Of a stretch of DNA of 64,000 bases, positions 52,175-60,874 are shown one piece after another (within the stretch, counting starts at the first letter, position 1; the number at the start of each line of letters is the position of its first letter). A model generated the notes under the pieces. It was not told where the DNA came from, did not search any database, and worked only from the letters and a program-made list of their open reading frames with translations. The translations under genes and the position numbers were made by a program. Origin of the DNA: CAIKMD01 sp963729935 (GTDB lineage: Bacteria > Pseudomonadota > Alphaproteobacteria > ATCC43930 > CGMCC-115725); contig CAVSPW010000009.1 of NCBI GenBank assembly GCA_963729935.1, forward strand, positions 29,267 through 93,266, written 5' to 3'.

Positions 52175-53164
52175 ATGCCGTCAAAACTCAAAATGACGTT
52201 GACCTGCGGCGATTATGAAATCATCCGTCCGCTCAAAGAGGGGCGGGTGGAGGCCGACGGGATCGACCTCACCATGCTGTGCGCGACCTCCTCGCGCGAC
52301 CGGCACTGGCGTCTGGAACGCAACGCGGAGTGCGACGCGGGTGAATTCAATCTCTGCGGCTATTACATGGCGCGAGACCGCGGCCACCCCTATACGGCTT
52401 TGCCGATCTTCTTGCATCGCCGCTTCCGCCACGGATTTCTCTTCGTGAACGCCGCGAAAGGGGTCAAGAAGGCGAGCGATTTGAAAGGCGGAAAATTCGG
52501 CGCCGCAGGCGGCTTCCTCGCCGCAGCCTGCACTTGGCTGCGCGGTACGCTCGGCGAGCATTACGGGCTCTCGCATAAGGACGTGACCTGGTACACCGAC
52601 CGGCCCCACGACATCCCGTTTGGCAAACAAGAGGGTTTCGAGGTCAATGTGCTTCAGGGAGGTCCTGGCATCGAAGAGCGGCTTCTTACGGGCGAGATCG
52701 ACGCCATGATGTCGGCGGGATACCCTCAGGCGTTGCTCGCAGGTGATAGCCGCATCGCGCGCCTTTTCCCCGATTATAAGCAGGCGGAGATCGATTATTA
52801 TCGAAAGACGAAGATCTTTCCGATCATGCATACGCTGATCATCAGGCGTGATATCGTCGAGAAAAACCCCTGGGTTCCAGCGAATCTCGCTTATGCGTTC
52901 AATGAAGCGAAGAAGATGGCATTACAGCATTTGCGCAATCCGCGCATCCTGCCGCTTGCTTTTTTTACTTCGAGCTGGGAGGAGCAGAATGCGCTTTTGG
53001 GGCCCGATCCTTGGCAATACGGTCTCAACGGCATCAATCGTTACAACGTCGAAACCGCGCTCAAATACACGCATGAGCAAGGCTTGATCGCCAAGCGGCC
53101 GTCCGTTGACGAGTTGTTCCATCCGATCGATGAATGGGCGTGGGCCGGGGCCGAAGGCTTCTGA
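52175..53164 (+). CDS. 4,5-dihydroxyphthalate decarboxylase-like (Pht5) binding-fold protein
   Basis: A 329-residue protein of the periplasmic-binding-protein-like fold found in 4,5-dihydroxyphthalate decarboxylases: LTCGDYEIIRPLKEGRVEAD, EFNLCGYYMARDRG, LPIFLHRRFRHGFLFVN. It has its own ATG at 52175 with a perfect AAGGAGG site 9 nt upstream, 35 nt after the predicted stop of the preceding binding protein. No signal peptide. Because of the upstream frameshift it is in frame with that gene. It could be a cytosolic decarboxylase of an aromatic acid imported with the help of the first protein. Confidence 0.8.
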   Translation: MPSKLKMTLTCGDYEIIRPLKEGRVEADGIDLTMLCATSSRDRHWRLERNAECDAGEFNLCGYYMARDRGHPYTALPIFLHRRFRHGFLFVNAAKGVKKASDLKGGKFGAAGGFLAAACTWLRGTLGEHYGLSHKDVTWYTDRPHDIPFGKQEGFEVNVLQGGPGIEERLLTGEIDAMMSAGYPQALLAGDSRIARLFPDYKQAEIDYYRKTKIFPIMHTLIIRRDIVEKNPWVPANLAYAFNEAKKMALQHLRNPRILPLAFFTSSWEEQNALLGPDPWQYGLNGINRYNVETALKYTHEQGLIAKRPSVDELFHPIDEWAWAGAEGF

Positions 53165-53203
53165 CGCCGGGCCGGGGCTAATTGTGCCGATGGCTTTGTT
53201 CCC

Positions 53204-53695
53204 ATGATCCTTCTGGGCTTAGGTAGCAATTTGCCGAGTTCGGCCGGGCCGCCGCTCGCGACGATCGAGGCGGCCCTGGCTGCGCTTCAGGCGGCGGGTG
53301 TGACGCTCGTCGCGCGCTCGCGCTGGTACCGCACGGCACCGGTTCCGGCATCCGATCAGCCCTGGTTCGTGAATGCGGTGGTAAGGATCGAGACCCGGCT
53401 CGATCCGTCTGAATTGCTTGGCCTTTTGAAGAGGATCGAGCTCGATTTCGGCCGCAGGCGCGGCGTCGCCAACGAGGCGCGGACCCTCGATCTCGACATC
53501 CTCGACTATGAGGGGCGGGTCCAAGAAGAGGCGGGCCTGGTTCTGCCCCACCCCCGGCTCCACGAGCGCGCCTTCGTGCTCTTGCCTCTTCGAGATGTCG
53601 CTCCGCATTGGCGCCACCCCAAGCTCGGGAAAACGATCTCCGCCTTGATCGTGGCACTGCCACCGGGGCAGACGGCGACGCCATTCGGGCCCTAA
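53204..53695 (+). CDS. folK: 2-amino-4-hydroxy-6-hydroxymethyldihydropteridine pyrophosphokinase
   Basis: Folate enzyme transferring pyrophosphate from ATP to 6-hydroxymethyl-dihydropterin, the step before folP. 163 residues with GLGSNL at the start, ARSRWYRTAPVP, QPWFVNAV, the metal/pterin motif ARTLDLDILDY, and LPHPRLHERAFVLLPL. All hallmark positions are intact. It precedes rpoZ. Confidence 0.95.
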   Translation: MILLGLGSNLPSSAGPPLATIEAALAALQAAGVTLVARSRWYRTAPVPASDQPWFVNAVVRIETRLDPSELLGLLKRIELDFGRRRGVANEARTLDLDILDYEGRVQEEAGLVLPHPRLHERAFVLLPLRDVAPHWRHPKLGKTISALIVALPPGQTATPFGP

Positions 53696-53808
53696 ATCGC
53701 TGGAATCGGACCCATAATTCTCAAGGGACAGGCCAAACGCTGTTGCAGGAGGGGGCTAGGCGCCATATATTCAGAATCTTGAAATATTCTTGCCGGAGAC
53801 TGCCCTAG

Positions 53809-54267
53809 ATGGCTCGCGTTACTGTCGAAGACTGCGTTCTCAAGGTCCCCAACCGGTTCGAACTGGTTCTGCTCGCCGCGCAACGGGGGCGCGACATTGC
53901 GGCGGGTGCGCCGCTGACGGTCGATCGCGACAACGACAAGGGGCCGGTCGTGGCCCTGCGCGAGATCGCCGATGAGACCATCCCGCTCGACACGTTGCAA
54001 AACAACGTGATCAAGGGCATGCAAAAGCATGTCGAGATCGACGAGCCTGAAGAAGATCACGATGTGGAAATCGGAGCGCCGGCAAATTGGGCTGCGGATC
54101 TCACGCCGCTCGGCGAGGGCGAGGAGGAAGACATTGAAGAGGCCGCCGTGGATGCCGAGCTTCAAGAAGACGTGCTCGCGGTTGCCGACGAGGCCGAGGG
54201 GTTGGGCGAGGATGTGATGCCCGATCTGCCGGAAGGCGAGGCCGAAGCGAGCGACAATAACGAGTAG
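53809..54267 (+). CDS. rpoZ: RNA polymerase omega subunit
   Basis: Small RNA polymerase subunit that stabilises the beta' subunit. The core MARVTVEDCVLKVPNRFELV, LLAAQRGRDIAAG, DKGPVVALREIADE is canonical. The 152-residue length reflects an acidic C-terminal tail (GEGEEEDIEEAAVDAE) common in alphaproteobacteria. It lies directly before the (p)ppGpp synthetase gene, whose product binds RNA polymerase at omega. Confidence 0.95.
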   Translation: MARVTVEDCVLKVPNRFELVLLAAQRGRDIAAGAPLTVDRDNDKGPVVALREIADETIPLDTLQNNVIKGMQKHVEIDEPEEDHDVEIGAPANWAADLTPLGEGEEEDIEEAAVDAELQEDVLAVADEAEGLGEDVMPDLPEGEAEASDNNE

Positions 54268-54343
54268 CTGAATGCAGGGCGGCGAACTGCTTTCCCGCGC
54301 CGCCACTCCCGCAACCGGCGGGTTGCCCGATGGGCGCGCCGTC

Positions 54344-56479
54344 ATGATGCGGCAATTCGAGTTGGTCGAGCGGGTCAAATCCTACGACCCGAATGCCGAC
54401 GAAGACGCGCTCAACCGCGCTTATGTCTTCTCGATGAAAGCCCATGGCGCACAGCTTCGGGCTTCCGGCGATCCTTATTTTTCCCACCCGGTCGAGGTCG
54501 CCGGGATTCTCTCGGGCATGAAGCTCGATAGCGCCTCCATCATTACCGGCCTGTTGCACGACACGGTCGAAGATACGCTCGCGACACTAGGTGAAATCGA
54601 GAAGCTGTTCGGCGCGGAAATCGCCCGGCTTGTCGATGGCGTGACGAAATTGTCGCGCCTCGAGCTTCAGTCCGATCAAACAAAGCAGGCGGAGAATTTC
54701 CGCAAGCTCGTGCTTGCGATGTCTGAAGACATCCGCGTGTTGCTCGTTAAGCTCGCGGACCGCCTGCACAACATGCGCACGCTGCGCTTCATCAAGGACG
54801 CCGATAAGCGTCGGCGTGTCGCGCGTGAAACGATGGAGATCTACGCGCCGCTGGCCGAGCGCATCGGCATGCATGAGATGCAGGACGAGCTTGAAGACCT
54901 GGCGTTCGGCGAGCTGTATCCTGAGGCGCGCGAGAGCATTCGGACGCGACTTGCCTTCTTGAAGGATAAAGGCGGTGACGTCGTGCCGCGGATTCTCCAT
55001 GAATTGGGCAAGACCTTGGAGGAGGGTGGAGTCAAGGCCGAGCTCTCGGGGCGCGAAAAATCGCCTTATTCGATCTGGCGCAAGATGCAGCGCAAGAATG
55101 TCGGTTTCGAGCAGCTCTCCGACATCATGGCGTTTCGGGTCGTCGTCGAGAACGTCGACGACTGCTACCACGCGCTGGGCGTCGTTCACAGCCACTATCA
55201 CGTCGTGCCCGGCCGCTTTAAGGATTACATTTCGACGCCGAAGCCGAATAATTATCGCTCGCTTCACACGGGGGTCATCGGTCCTGAACGGCAGCGGATC
55301 GAGCTGCAGATTCGTACGCGCGAGATGCACGAGGTCGCCGAGCTCGGTGTTGCTGCGCACTGGGTTTACAAGCAATCCTCTTCGCCGCGTACCGAGAGCC
55401 GACAATATCGCTGGTTGCGCGAGCTGCTCGATATCTTGGAGCATGCTTCGGATCCGCAGGAATTCCTCGAGCACACCAAGCTCGAAATGTTCCAGGATCA
55501 GGTATTCTGCTTCACGCCCAAGGGCGATTTGATCGAGCTGCCGCGCGGTTCGACGCCGGTGGACTTCGCCTACGCTGTCCATTCCGAAATCGGCGATACC
55601 TGCGTCGGCGCCAAGGTGAACGGCAAACTCGTGCCGCTGCGGACGACGCTTTCCAATGGCGACCAAGTCGATATCGTCACCTCCAAGGCGCAGACGCCGT
55701 CGCCGACCTGGGAGCGATTTGTCGTCACCGGCAAGGCGCGCGCCCGCATTCGGCGCTATGTTCGCACGCAGCAGCGCCAACAATATCTCGATCTCGGGAA
55801 AGCGATCCTGCAGAAGGCCTTCCGGCAGGAAGGCCACGATCTGATCGAAAAGGCCCTCGGGGAAATCCTGGCGACATTCAGTTGCCAAACTCCCGATGAT
55901 CTTTATGTCGCGGTCGGCGAGGGATTGCACACCGGTCGCGAGGTCGTTCACGCGCTTTATCCGCCCAAGCCCGATGCGCGCGTCGGCAAGGTCGTGCCGC
56001 TTGCATCCGCCCGCGGGAAGAAGGGCGAAAACGCCGTTCCGATCCGCGGTCTCATTCCCGGCATGGCGCTGCATTACGCGGGCTGCTGCCATCCGCTGCC
56101 GGGCGATCGTATCGTCGGGATTGTCACCACCGGGAAAGGCGTCACGATCCACACGATCGACTGCGAGACGCTCGCGACTTTCGCGGAGACGCCGGAGCGC
56201 TGGCTCGATGTCGCGTGGGACGAGGACGCGTCGGTGGGCGCGCATGTCGGTCGCATCAACGTGACGCTCGACAATGAGCCTGGGAGTCTCGGCAGCCTGA
56301 CGACGGTGATCGGCAAGGGTGGCGGCAATATCACCAATCTCAAAATCACGAACCGGTCGCTCGATTTTTTCGAGATCCTGGTTGATATCGAAGTACAAAA
56401 CCTGCGCCACCTTACGAACATCATCGCGGCGCTGCGCGCGACACCCGTCATCAATTCGGTCGAGCGCGCGCGGGGCTAG
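54344..56479 (+). CDS. Bifunctional (p)ppGpp synthetase/hydrolase (Rsh)
   Basis: The single RelA/SpoT homologue typical of alphaproteobacteria. HD hydrolase domain with GLLHDTVEDT and KLADRLHNMRTL; synthetase domain with YSIWRKMQRK and IMAFRVVVENVDDCYHALG; TGS domain FTPKGDLIELPRGSTPVDFA; C-terminal ACT domain RINVTLDNEPGSLG. About 711 residues from ATG 54344, where the family-like MRQFELVERVKSY begins; an upstream ATG at 54272 is possible. Both catalytic halves appear intact. Confidence 0.95.
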   Translation: MMRQFELVERVKSYDPNADEDALNRAYVFSMKAHGAQLRASGDPYFSHPVEVAGILSGMKLDSASIITGLLHDTVEDTLATLGEIEKLFGAEIARLVDGVTKLSRLELQSDQTKQAENFRKLVLAMSEDIRVLLVKLADRLHNMRTLRFIKDADKRRRVARETMEIYAPLAERIGMHEMQDELEDLAFGELYPEARESIRTRLAFLKDKGGDVVPRILHELGKTLEEGGVKAELSGREKSPYSIWRKMQRKNVGFEQLSDIMAFRVVVENVDDCYHALGVVHSHYHVVPGRFKDYISTPKPNNYRSLHTGVIGPERQRIELQIRTREMHEVAELGVAAHWVYKQSSSPRTESRQYRWLRELLDILEHASDPQEFLEHTKLEMFQDQVFCFTPKGDLIELPRGSTPVDFAYAVHSEIGDTCVGAKVNGKLVPLRTTLSNGDQVDIVTSKAQTPSPTWERFVVTGKARARIRRYVRTQQRQQYLDLGKAILQKAFRQEGHDLIEKALGEILATFSCQTPDDLYVAVGEGLHTGREVVHALYPPKPDARVGKVVPLASARGKKGENAVPIRGLIPGMALHYAGCCHPLPGDRIVGIVTTGKGVTIHTIDCETLATFAETPERWLDVAWDEDASVGAHVGRINVTLDNEPGSLGSLTTVIGKGGGNITNLKITNRSLDFFEILVDIEVQNLRHLTNIIAALRATPVINSVERARG

Positions 56480-56483
56480 CGCG

Positions 56484-57245
56484 ATGATCGAACACCGGCC
56501 CCTCCGTCTTGGCGTCAATATCGATCATGTCGCGACCATCCGAAATGCCCGAGGCGGCCGGCATCCGGACCCGTTGCGTGCGGCGCGGCTGGCTGAACAA
56601 GCGGGAGCTGACGGGATAACGGCACATCTGCGGGAGGATCGACGCCATATTTCCGACGATGATATCGAGCGGCTCGTCCAGGAACTGAGGCTGCCGCTCA
56701 ACCTTGAGATGGCTGCCACGGCGGAGATGCTCGAGATCGCGCACCGTCATCGGCCGCACGCAGTCTGTCTCGTCCCGGAAAAGCGCAGCGAGTTGACGAC
56801 CGAGGGGGGCCTCGACGTCATTTCAGGCGCGTCGCAGCTCGCGGGCTACGTCCGGCAATTGAGCGATGTCGGCATCCGGGTATCGCTTTTTGTCGATCCC
56901 GATGAGCGCCAACTCGATGCGGCTCGGCGCCTCGGGGCACCCGTGGTGGAGCTTCACACCGGTGCCTATTGCGAAGCGCTTGGTACGCGGCGAGCGCGCG
57001 AATTGGACCGTATCGTCGCCGCTGCATCCCACGCGGAGGCGCTTGGTCTTGAGTGTCACGCGGGTCACGGGCTCGGTTTCGAGACGGTCGGGCCGATCGC
57101 CGCGATCCCCACCATCGTCGAACTCAACATCGGTCATTTTCTCATCGGCGAAGCGATCTTCAGCGGACTCGACGGCGCGATCAAGCGCATGCACGCTCTC
57201 ATGACCGAGGCGCGAGCCGCCGCGCAGGGCGAGAAGACGGCATAG
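56484..57245 (+). CDS. pdxJ: Pyridoxine 5'-phosphate synthase
   Basis: Condenses 1-deoxyxylulose-5-phosphate with 3-amino-2-oxopropyl phosphate to make vitamin B6 phosphate. 253-residue TIM barrel with LGVNIDHVATIRNARGG, GADGITAHLREDRRHI, LNLEMAATAEM, VCLVPEKRSELTTEGGLD and ELNIGHFLIGEAIF. It begins 4 nt after rsh and ends just before acpS, the common alphaproteobacterial order. Confidence 0.96.
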   Translation: MIEHRPLRLGVNIDHVATIRNARGGRHPDPLRAARLAEQAGADGITAHLREDRRHISDDDIERLVQELRLPLNLEMAATAEMLEIAHRHRPHAVCLVPEKRSELTTEGGLDVISGASQLAGYVRQLSDVGIRVSLFVDPDERQLDAARRLGAPVVELHTGAYCEALGTRRARELDRIVAAASHAEALGLECHAGHGLGFETVGPIAAIPTIVELNIGHFLIGEAIFSGLDGAIKRMHALMTEARAAAQGEKTA

Positions 57246-57258
57246 GGCGAGCGGCACG

Positions 57259-57669
57259 ATGATCCTCGGAATCGGCAGCGACCTCATCGATATTCGGCGC
57301 ATCGAGCGGATACTCGACGCCTATGGCGAGCGGTTCATTGCGCGGATATTTACCGATGAGGAGCGCCGCCGCTCCGATCGACGCACGAACCGCGCGGCAA
57401 GCTATGCCAAACGTTACGCTGCAAAAGAGGCCTGCTCCAAGGCGCTGGGCACCGGATTCCGAGCCGGCGTCTATTGGCGCGATCTCGGCGTGGTCAATCT
57501 CTCTTCCGGTCGCCCGACGCTCGTCTTGACCGGCGGAGCACTCAAACGCCTTAACGCCATGACGCCGGCCGGCATGGCCGCGCAAATCGAACTAACGCTT
57601 ACCGATGAGATACCGCTCGCGAGCGCTTTTGTTGTCATCAGCGCCGAGCCGACCGCTATCCAGGACTAG
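57259..57669 (+). CDS. acpS: Holo-[acyl-carrier-protein] synthase
   Basis: Transfers phosphopantetheine from CoA to acyl carrier protein. 136 residues with the metal motif GIGSDLIDIRRIE and FTDEERRRS, then YAKRYAAKEACSKALGTGF carrying the catalytic Glu and Lys. It follows pdxJ by 13 nt and precedes lepB by about 120 nt. Confidence 0.95.
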   Translation: MILGIGSDLIDIRRIERILDAYGERFIARIFTDEERRRSDRRTNRAASYAKRYAAKEACSKALGTGFRAGVYWRDLGVVNLSSGRPTLVLTGGALKRLNAMTPAGMAAQIELTLTDEIPLASAFVVISAEPTAIQD

Positions 57670-57691
57670 GCGCCGAGTCGCGCATCCTCCC

Positions 57692-57721
57692 TTGACTTCA
57701 AACTGCCGGCGCGGCTAATTC
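57692..57721 (+). promoter_or_regulatory. Possible housekeeping promoter before lepB
   Basis: TTGACT, 18-nt spacer, TAATTC resembles a sigma-70 type -35/-10 pair. It lies about 65-95 nt before lepB and could start the lepB-rnc-era-recO-parC unit. Confidence 0.4.
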
Positions 57722-57787
57722 ACGTCCGAACGGTGCCGGTTCTAGCCCCGAAACGCAAGCCCCCCAGTAACTTAGAAAGCGTTCTTA

Positions 57788-58528
57788 ATGGCCAATAAAG
57801 CTTCGGGCGGAATTGGTGAAACGCTCAAGACGATCGTTTACGCGATCATCATCGCGCTCTTCATTCGCACTTTTTTTTACGAGCCATTCAGTATTCCCTC
57901 GGCGTCGATGGTGCCCACGCTCTTGGTCGGCGATTACCTTTTCGTCTCGAAATTCTCCTATGGGTACAGCCGGTACTCCTTGCCCTTCGGGCTGCCGCTT
58001 CTATCGGGGCGCGTCTTTTTTCGCGCGCCGCATCGCGGCGACGTGGCGGTATTCAAGCTGCCGCGCGATCCTTCGGTCGACTTTATCAAGCGGATCGTCG
58101 GGCTGCCTGGCGACAAGATTCAGATGAAGGACGGCATTCTCAATATCAACGATCAGCCGGTGAAGCGCGAACGGATCGCACCTTATTTCTACGACGAAAA
58201 CGGTCGCGCCTCGACTTACGTCCATTACATCGAGACTCTGCCGAACGGGTATCGACACGATATCATCGAGATCAGCGACGATGGGCCGCTCGATAACACC
58301 GGCGTGTTTACGGTGCCGCCGGGTACCTATTTCATGATGGGCGACAATCGCGACAACTCTGCCGACAGCCGCGATCCCGACAGCGGCGTCGGTTTCGTTC
58401 CTGCGGTGAACATCGTCGGCCGCGCTGAATTCATCTTCTTTTCAACCGATGGATATGCGCATTGGTGGGAAGTGTGGAAATGGCCTTTCACCGTGCGCTA
58501 CAGCAGGCTGTTCTCGGGCATCCATTGA
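57788..58528 (+). CDS. lepB: Signal peptidase I
   Basis: Inner-membrane protease that removes signal peptides. 246 residues: one N-terminal transmembrane helix (TIVYAIIIALFIRTFFYEPF), catalytic Ser in IPSASMVPTLLVGD, catalytic Lys in DFIKRIVGLPGD, and box E GDNRDNSADSRDPDSG. The gene leads into rnc with a 1-nt gap. Confidence 0.95.
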   Translation: MANKASGGIGETLKTIVYAIIIALFIRTFFYEPFSIPSASMVPTLLVGDYLFVSKFSYGYSRYSLPFGLPLLSGRVFFRAPHRGDVAVFKLPRDPSVDFIKRIVGLPGDKIQMKDGILNINDQPVKRERIAPYFYDENGRASTYVHYIETLPNGYRHDIIEISDDGPLDNTGVFTVPPGTYFMMGDNRDNSADSRDPDSGVGFVPAVNIVGRAEFIFFSTDGYAHWWEVWKWPFTVRYSRLFSGIH

Positions 58529-58529
58529 G

Positions 58530-59228
58530 ATGGACGATGCCGCAGGCGATCTCGTCGCGCTTCAGGACATGCTGGGTCATCGCTTCTCGACCGTTGATCT
58601 TCTGATCGAGGCGTTGACTCATCCGAGTGCGGTGCGGCGCCGGGGTATTTCGCGGCGCGGTTACGAGCGGCTCGAATTTCTCGGTGACCGCGTGTTGGGT
58701 CTCATTGTCGCCGAATTGCTGTGGCGGCGCTTTCCCGCCGAGGCGGAAGGCGAGCTGACGCGGCGGCATACGCATCTTGTGCGGCGCGACGCGCTTGCCG
58801 AAGTGGCAAGGGCGGTGAATTTGGGCAGCCGGCTTATCGTGTCCCCCGGCGAAGACGCGGCCGGGCTGCGCGAGAACTCGAGCGTGCTTGCCGATGTTTG
58901 CGAAGCGGTCATCGCCGCGCTCTATCTCGATGGCGGGCTGCCGGCGGCACGACATTTTGTCGAGCGGCGCTGGGAGGCAAGGCTGGCGGCCTTGAGCGAG
59001 CCGCCGCGCGATCCAAAGACGACCTTGCAGGAATGGGTTCAGGCGCGCGGCCTGCCGCTTCCCGCTTATCGTACGGTCGCGGCCGAAGGTCCCTCGCATC
59101 GCCGCCGCTTCACCGTGACGGTGAATATCGAGGGGCTCGATCGCGCCACGGCATCCGGCCCCTCGAAGCGCGCGGCCGAAACGGCGGCCGCTGCTGCCGC
59201 GCTTGCCGCGCTCGCGGTGCCGTCATGA
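58530..59228 (+). CDS. rnc: Ribonuclease III
   Basis: Double-strand-specific endoribonuclease for rRNA processing and RNA turnover. 232 residues: signature ERLEFLGDRVLGLIVAELL, second acidic site ENSSVLADVCEAVIAALYLD, and a C-terminal dsRNA-binding domain (TLQEWVQARGLPLPAYRT ... KRAAETAAAAAALAAL). Its stop overlaps the era start (ATGA). Confidence 0.96.
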   Translation: MDDAAGDLVALQDMLGHRFSTVDLLIEALTHPSAVRRRGISRRGYERLEFLGDRVLGLIVAELLWRRFPAEAEGELTRRHTHLVRRDALAEVARAVNLGSRLIVSPGEDAAGLRENSSVLADVCEAVIAALYLDGGLPAARHFVERRWEARLAALSEPPRDPKTTLQEWVQARGLPLPAYRTVAAEGPSHRRRFTVTVNIEGLDRATASGPSKRAAETAAAAAALAALAVPS

Positions 59229-60124
59229 GCGAGGCAAAGCATTGCGGCTACGTCGCTCTGGTCGGCGCGCCCAATGCCGGCAAATCGACGCTGCTCAATC
59301 GGCTCGTCGGAACCAAATTGTCGATCGTCACGCCGAAGGTGCAGACGACGCGGAGCCGCGTGCTCGGGATCGCCCTGCGCGGGAACGCCCAGCTCATTTT
59401 TATCGACACGCCGGGAATTTTCGCGCCGAAACGCCGCCTCGACCGTGCCATGGTCGCCGCCGCATGGGCCGGCGCCGAAGACGCCGATCTGGTGGTGGTT
59501 GTGGTCGACGCCGCGCGCGGACTCGATGATGATACCCGCCAGATTCTCGATCGGCTGGCGAGTACGCAGCGTCCGATCGTCCTGGCAGTGAACAAGATCG
59601 ATCTCGTGAAGCGTGAAACGCTCTTGCCGTTGACCGAGACGCTCAGGAAAGCCTGTGGCTTCGATCGGATATTCATGATCTCGAGCACGACGGGCGACGG
59701 CACGGATGATTTGGTCGACTACCTCGCCGGTGCGGTGCCGCAAGGACCGTGGCTCTTTCCCGAGGATCAACTGACCGATCTGCCCCAGCGCCTCCTGGCG
59801 GCAGAGGTGACGCGCGAGCAGATCTTCCTGCAGCTTCATCAGGAGCTGCCTTACGCGACGACGGTCGAGACCGAGGGCTGGGAAGAGCGTTCCGACGGCA
59901 GCGTGAAGATCACGCAGACGATCCACGTGCAGCGTCCCGGTCAGAAGGCGATTATGCTCGGTAAGGGCGGCAATCAAGTGAAACTCATCGGCCAGGCGTC
60001 GCGCGCCGAGCTTGAGCGGTTGCTCGGCCGTCGGGTTCATCTTTTCCTCTTCGTGCGCGTGAGCGAGGATTGGGCCGAGGATCGCGCACATTACGATGCG
60101 ATCGGGCTCGATTTCGGGGAATGA
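59225..60124 (+). CDS. era: GTPase Era
   Basis: Ras-like GTPase for 30S ribosome assembly. 299 residues: G1 GAPNAGKSTLLN, G3 DTPGIF, G4 NKID, the usual switch TTRSRVLGIAL, and a C-terminal KH domain with KAIMLGKGGNQVKLIGQ. Coupled to rnc by a 4-base overlap; recO follows after 6 nt. Confidence 0.97.
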   Translation: MSEAKHCGYVALVGAPNAGKSTLLNRLVGTKLSIVTPKVQTTRSRVLGIALRGNAQLIFIDTPGIFAPKRRLDRAMVAAAWAGAEDADLVVVVVDAARGLDDDTRQILDRLASTQRPIVLAVNKIDLVKRETLLPLTETLRKACGFDRIFMISSTTGDGTDDLVDYLAGAVPQGPWLFPEDQLTDLPQRLLAAEVTREQIFLQLHQELPYATTVETEGWEERSDGSVKITQTIHVQRPGQKAIMLGKGGNQVKLIGQASRAELERLLGRRVHLFLFVRVSEDWAEDRAHYDAIGLDFGE

Positions 60125-60130
60125 GCGTCG

Positions 60131-60874
60131 ATGCAGTGGAGCGATGAGGGCGTGGTACTTGAAGCGCGCCGCCATGGCGAGCGCGGCTTGGTCGTGCAGT
60201 TGCTGACGCGCGACCACGGCCGCCATGCCGGGCTTTTGCGCGGCGGTCAAACGCCCCATGCGCGGGCCCAATGGCAGATCGGCAACCGGCTGCTGGTCAC
60301 GTGGCGCGCGCGGCTGACGGAGCATTTGGGCTCCTTTTCCGGTGAAATCGCGGAGAGCCACGCCGCGCGGCTGCTCGATGACCGGGCACGGCTCGCCGCC
60401 TTGGCCGCGGCTGCCGCACTGGCCGCGGCGGCCTTGCCCGAGCGTGAGCCGCATCCGCGTGCCTATGCGGGATTGAACGAGTTGATCCTTGCGCTCGATG
60501 ACGATCGCCGGTGGGCGCTTGCTTATGTCGAGTGGGAGATGGCCTTGTTGGAAGAGCTCGGTTTCGGGCTCGATCTGACCCGCTGTGCCGCGACCGGCGC
60601 GAGCGAGAATCTCGTCTACGTCTCGCCGCGCTCCGGTCAGGCCGTCAGTGCAGCCGCGGGTCATCCCTACCGCGAAAAGATGCTGCGCCTGCCGCCTTTC
60701 CTGCGGCGTGAGCGCGACGAGACGGCGCCGGCGCCTCGCGACGTTTTCGATGGGCTCGATTTGACCGAGTTCTTTCTCGATCGCCGAGTCTTCGCGCCCC
60801 ATGGAAGAAAGCTTCCCGCGGCGCGCGCGCGTTATGTTGACGCGCTGCGCCAAGTTCTTACTATGGCTTCGTAA
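60131..60874 (+). CDS. recO: DNA repair protein RecO
   Basis: Loads RecA at gaps with RecR. 247 residues: N-terminal OB-fold (SDEGVVLEARRHGERGLVV, RHAGLLRGG) and a helical/zinc-like C-terminal domain (ELGFGLDLTRCAATG, LVYVSPRSGQAVS), ending DALRQVLTMAS. Alphaproteobacterial proteins often lack the full zinc-cysteine set, as here. Its stop overlaps the parC start (TAATG). Confidence 0.93.
   Translation: MQWSDEGVVLEARRHGERGLVVQLLTRDHGRHAGLLRGGQTPHARAQWQIGNRLLVTWRARLTEHLGSFSGEIAESHAARLLDDRARLAALAAAAALAAAALPEREPHPRAYAGLNELILALDDDRRWALAYVEWEMALLEELGFGLDLTRCAATGASENLVYVSPRSGQAVSAAAGHPYREKMLRLPPFLRRERDETAPAPRDVFDGLDLTEFFLDRRVFAPHGRKLPAARARYVDALRQVLTMAS

Noticed and set aside
51152..53164. A genuine two-domain fusion of substrate-binding proteins
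   Set aside because: The alternative frame restores a family-typical C-terminus and stop, and the second gene has an intact ribosome site, so a frameshift is the simpler explanation.
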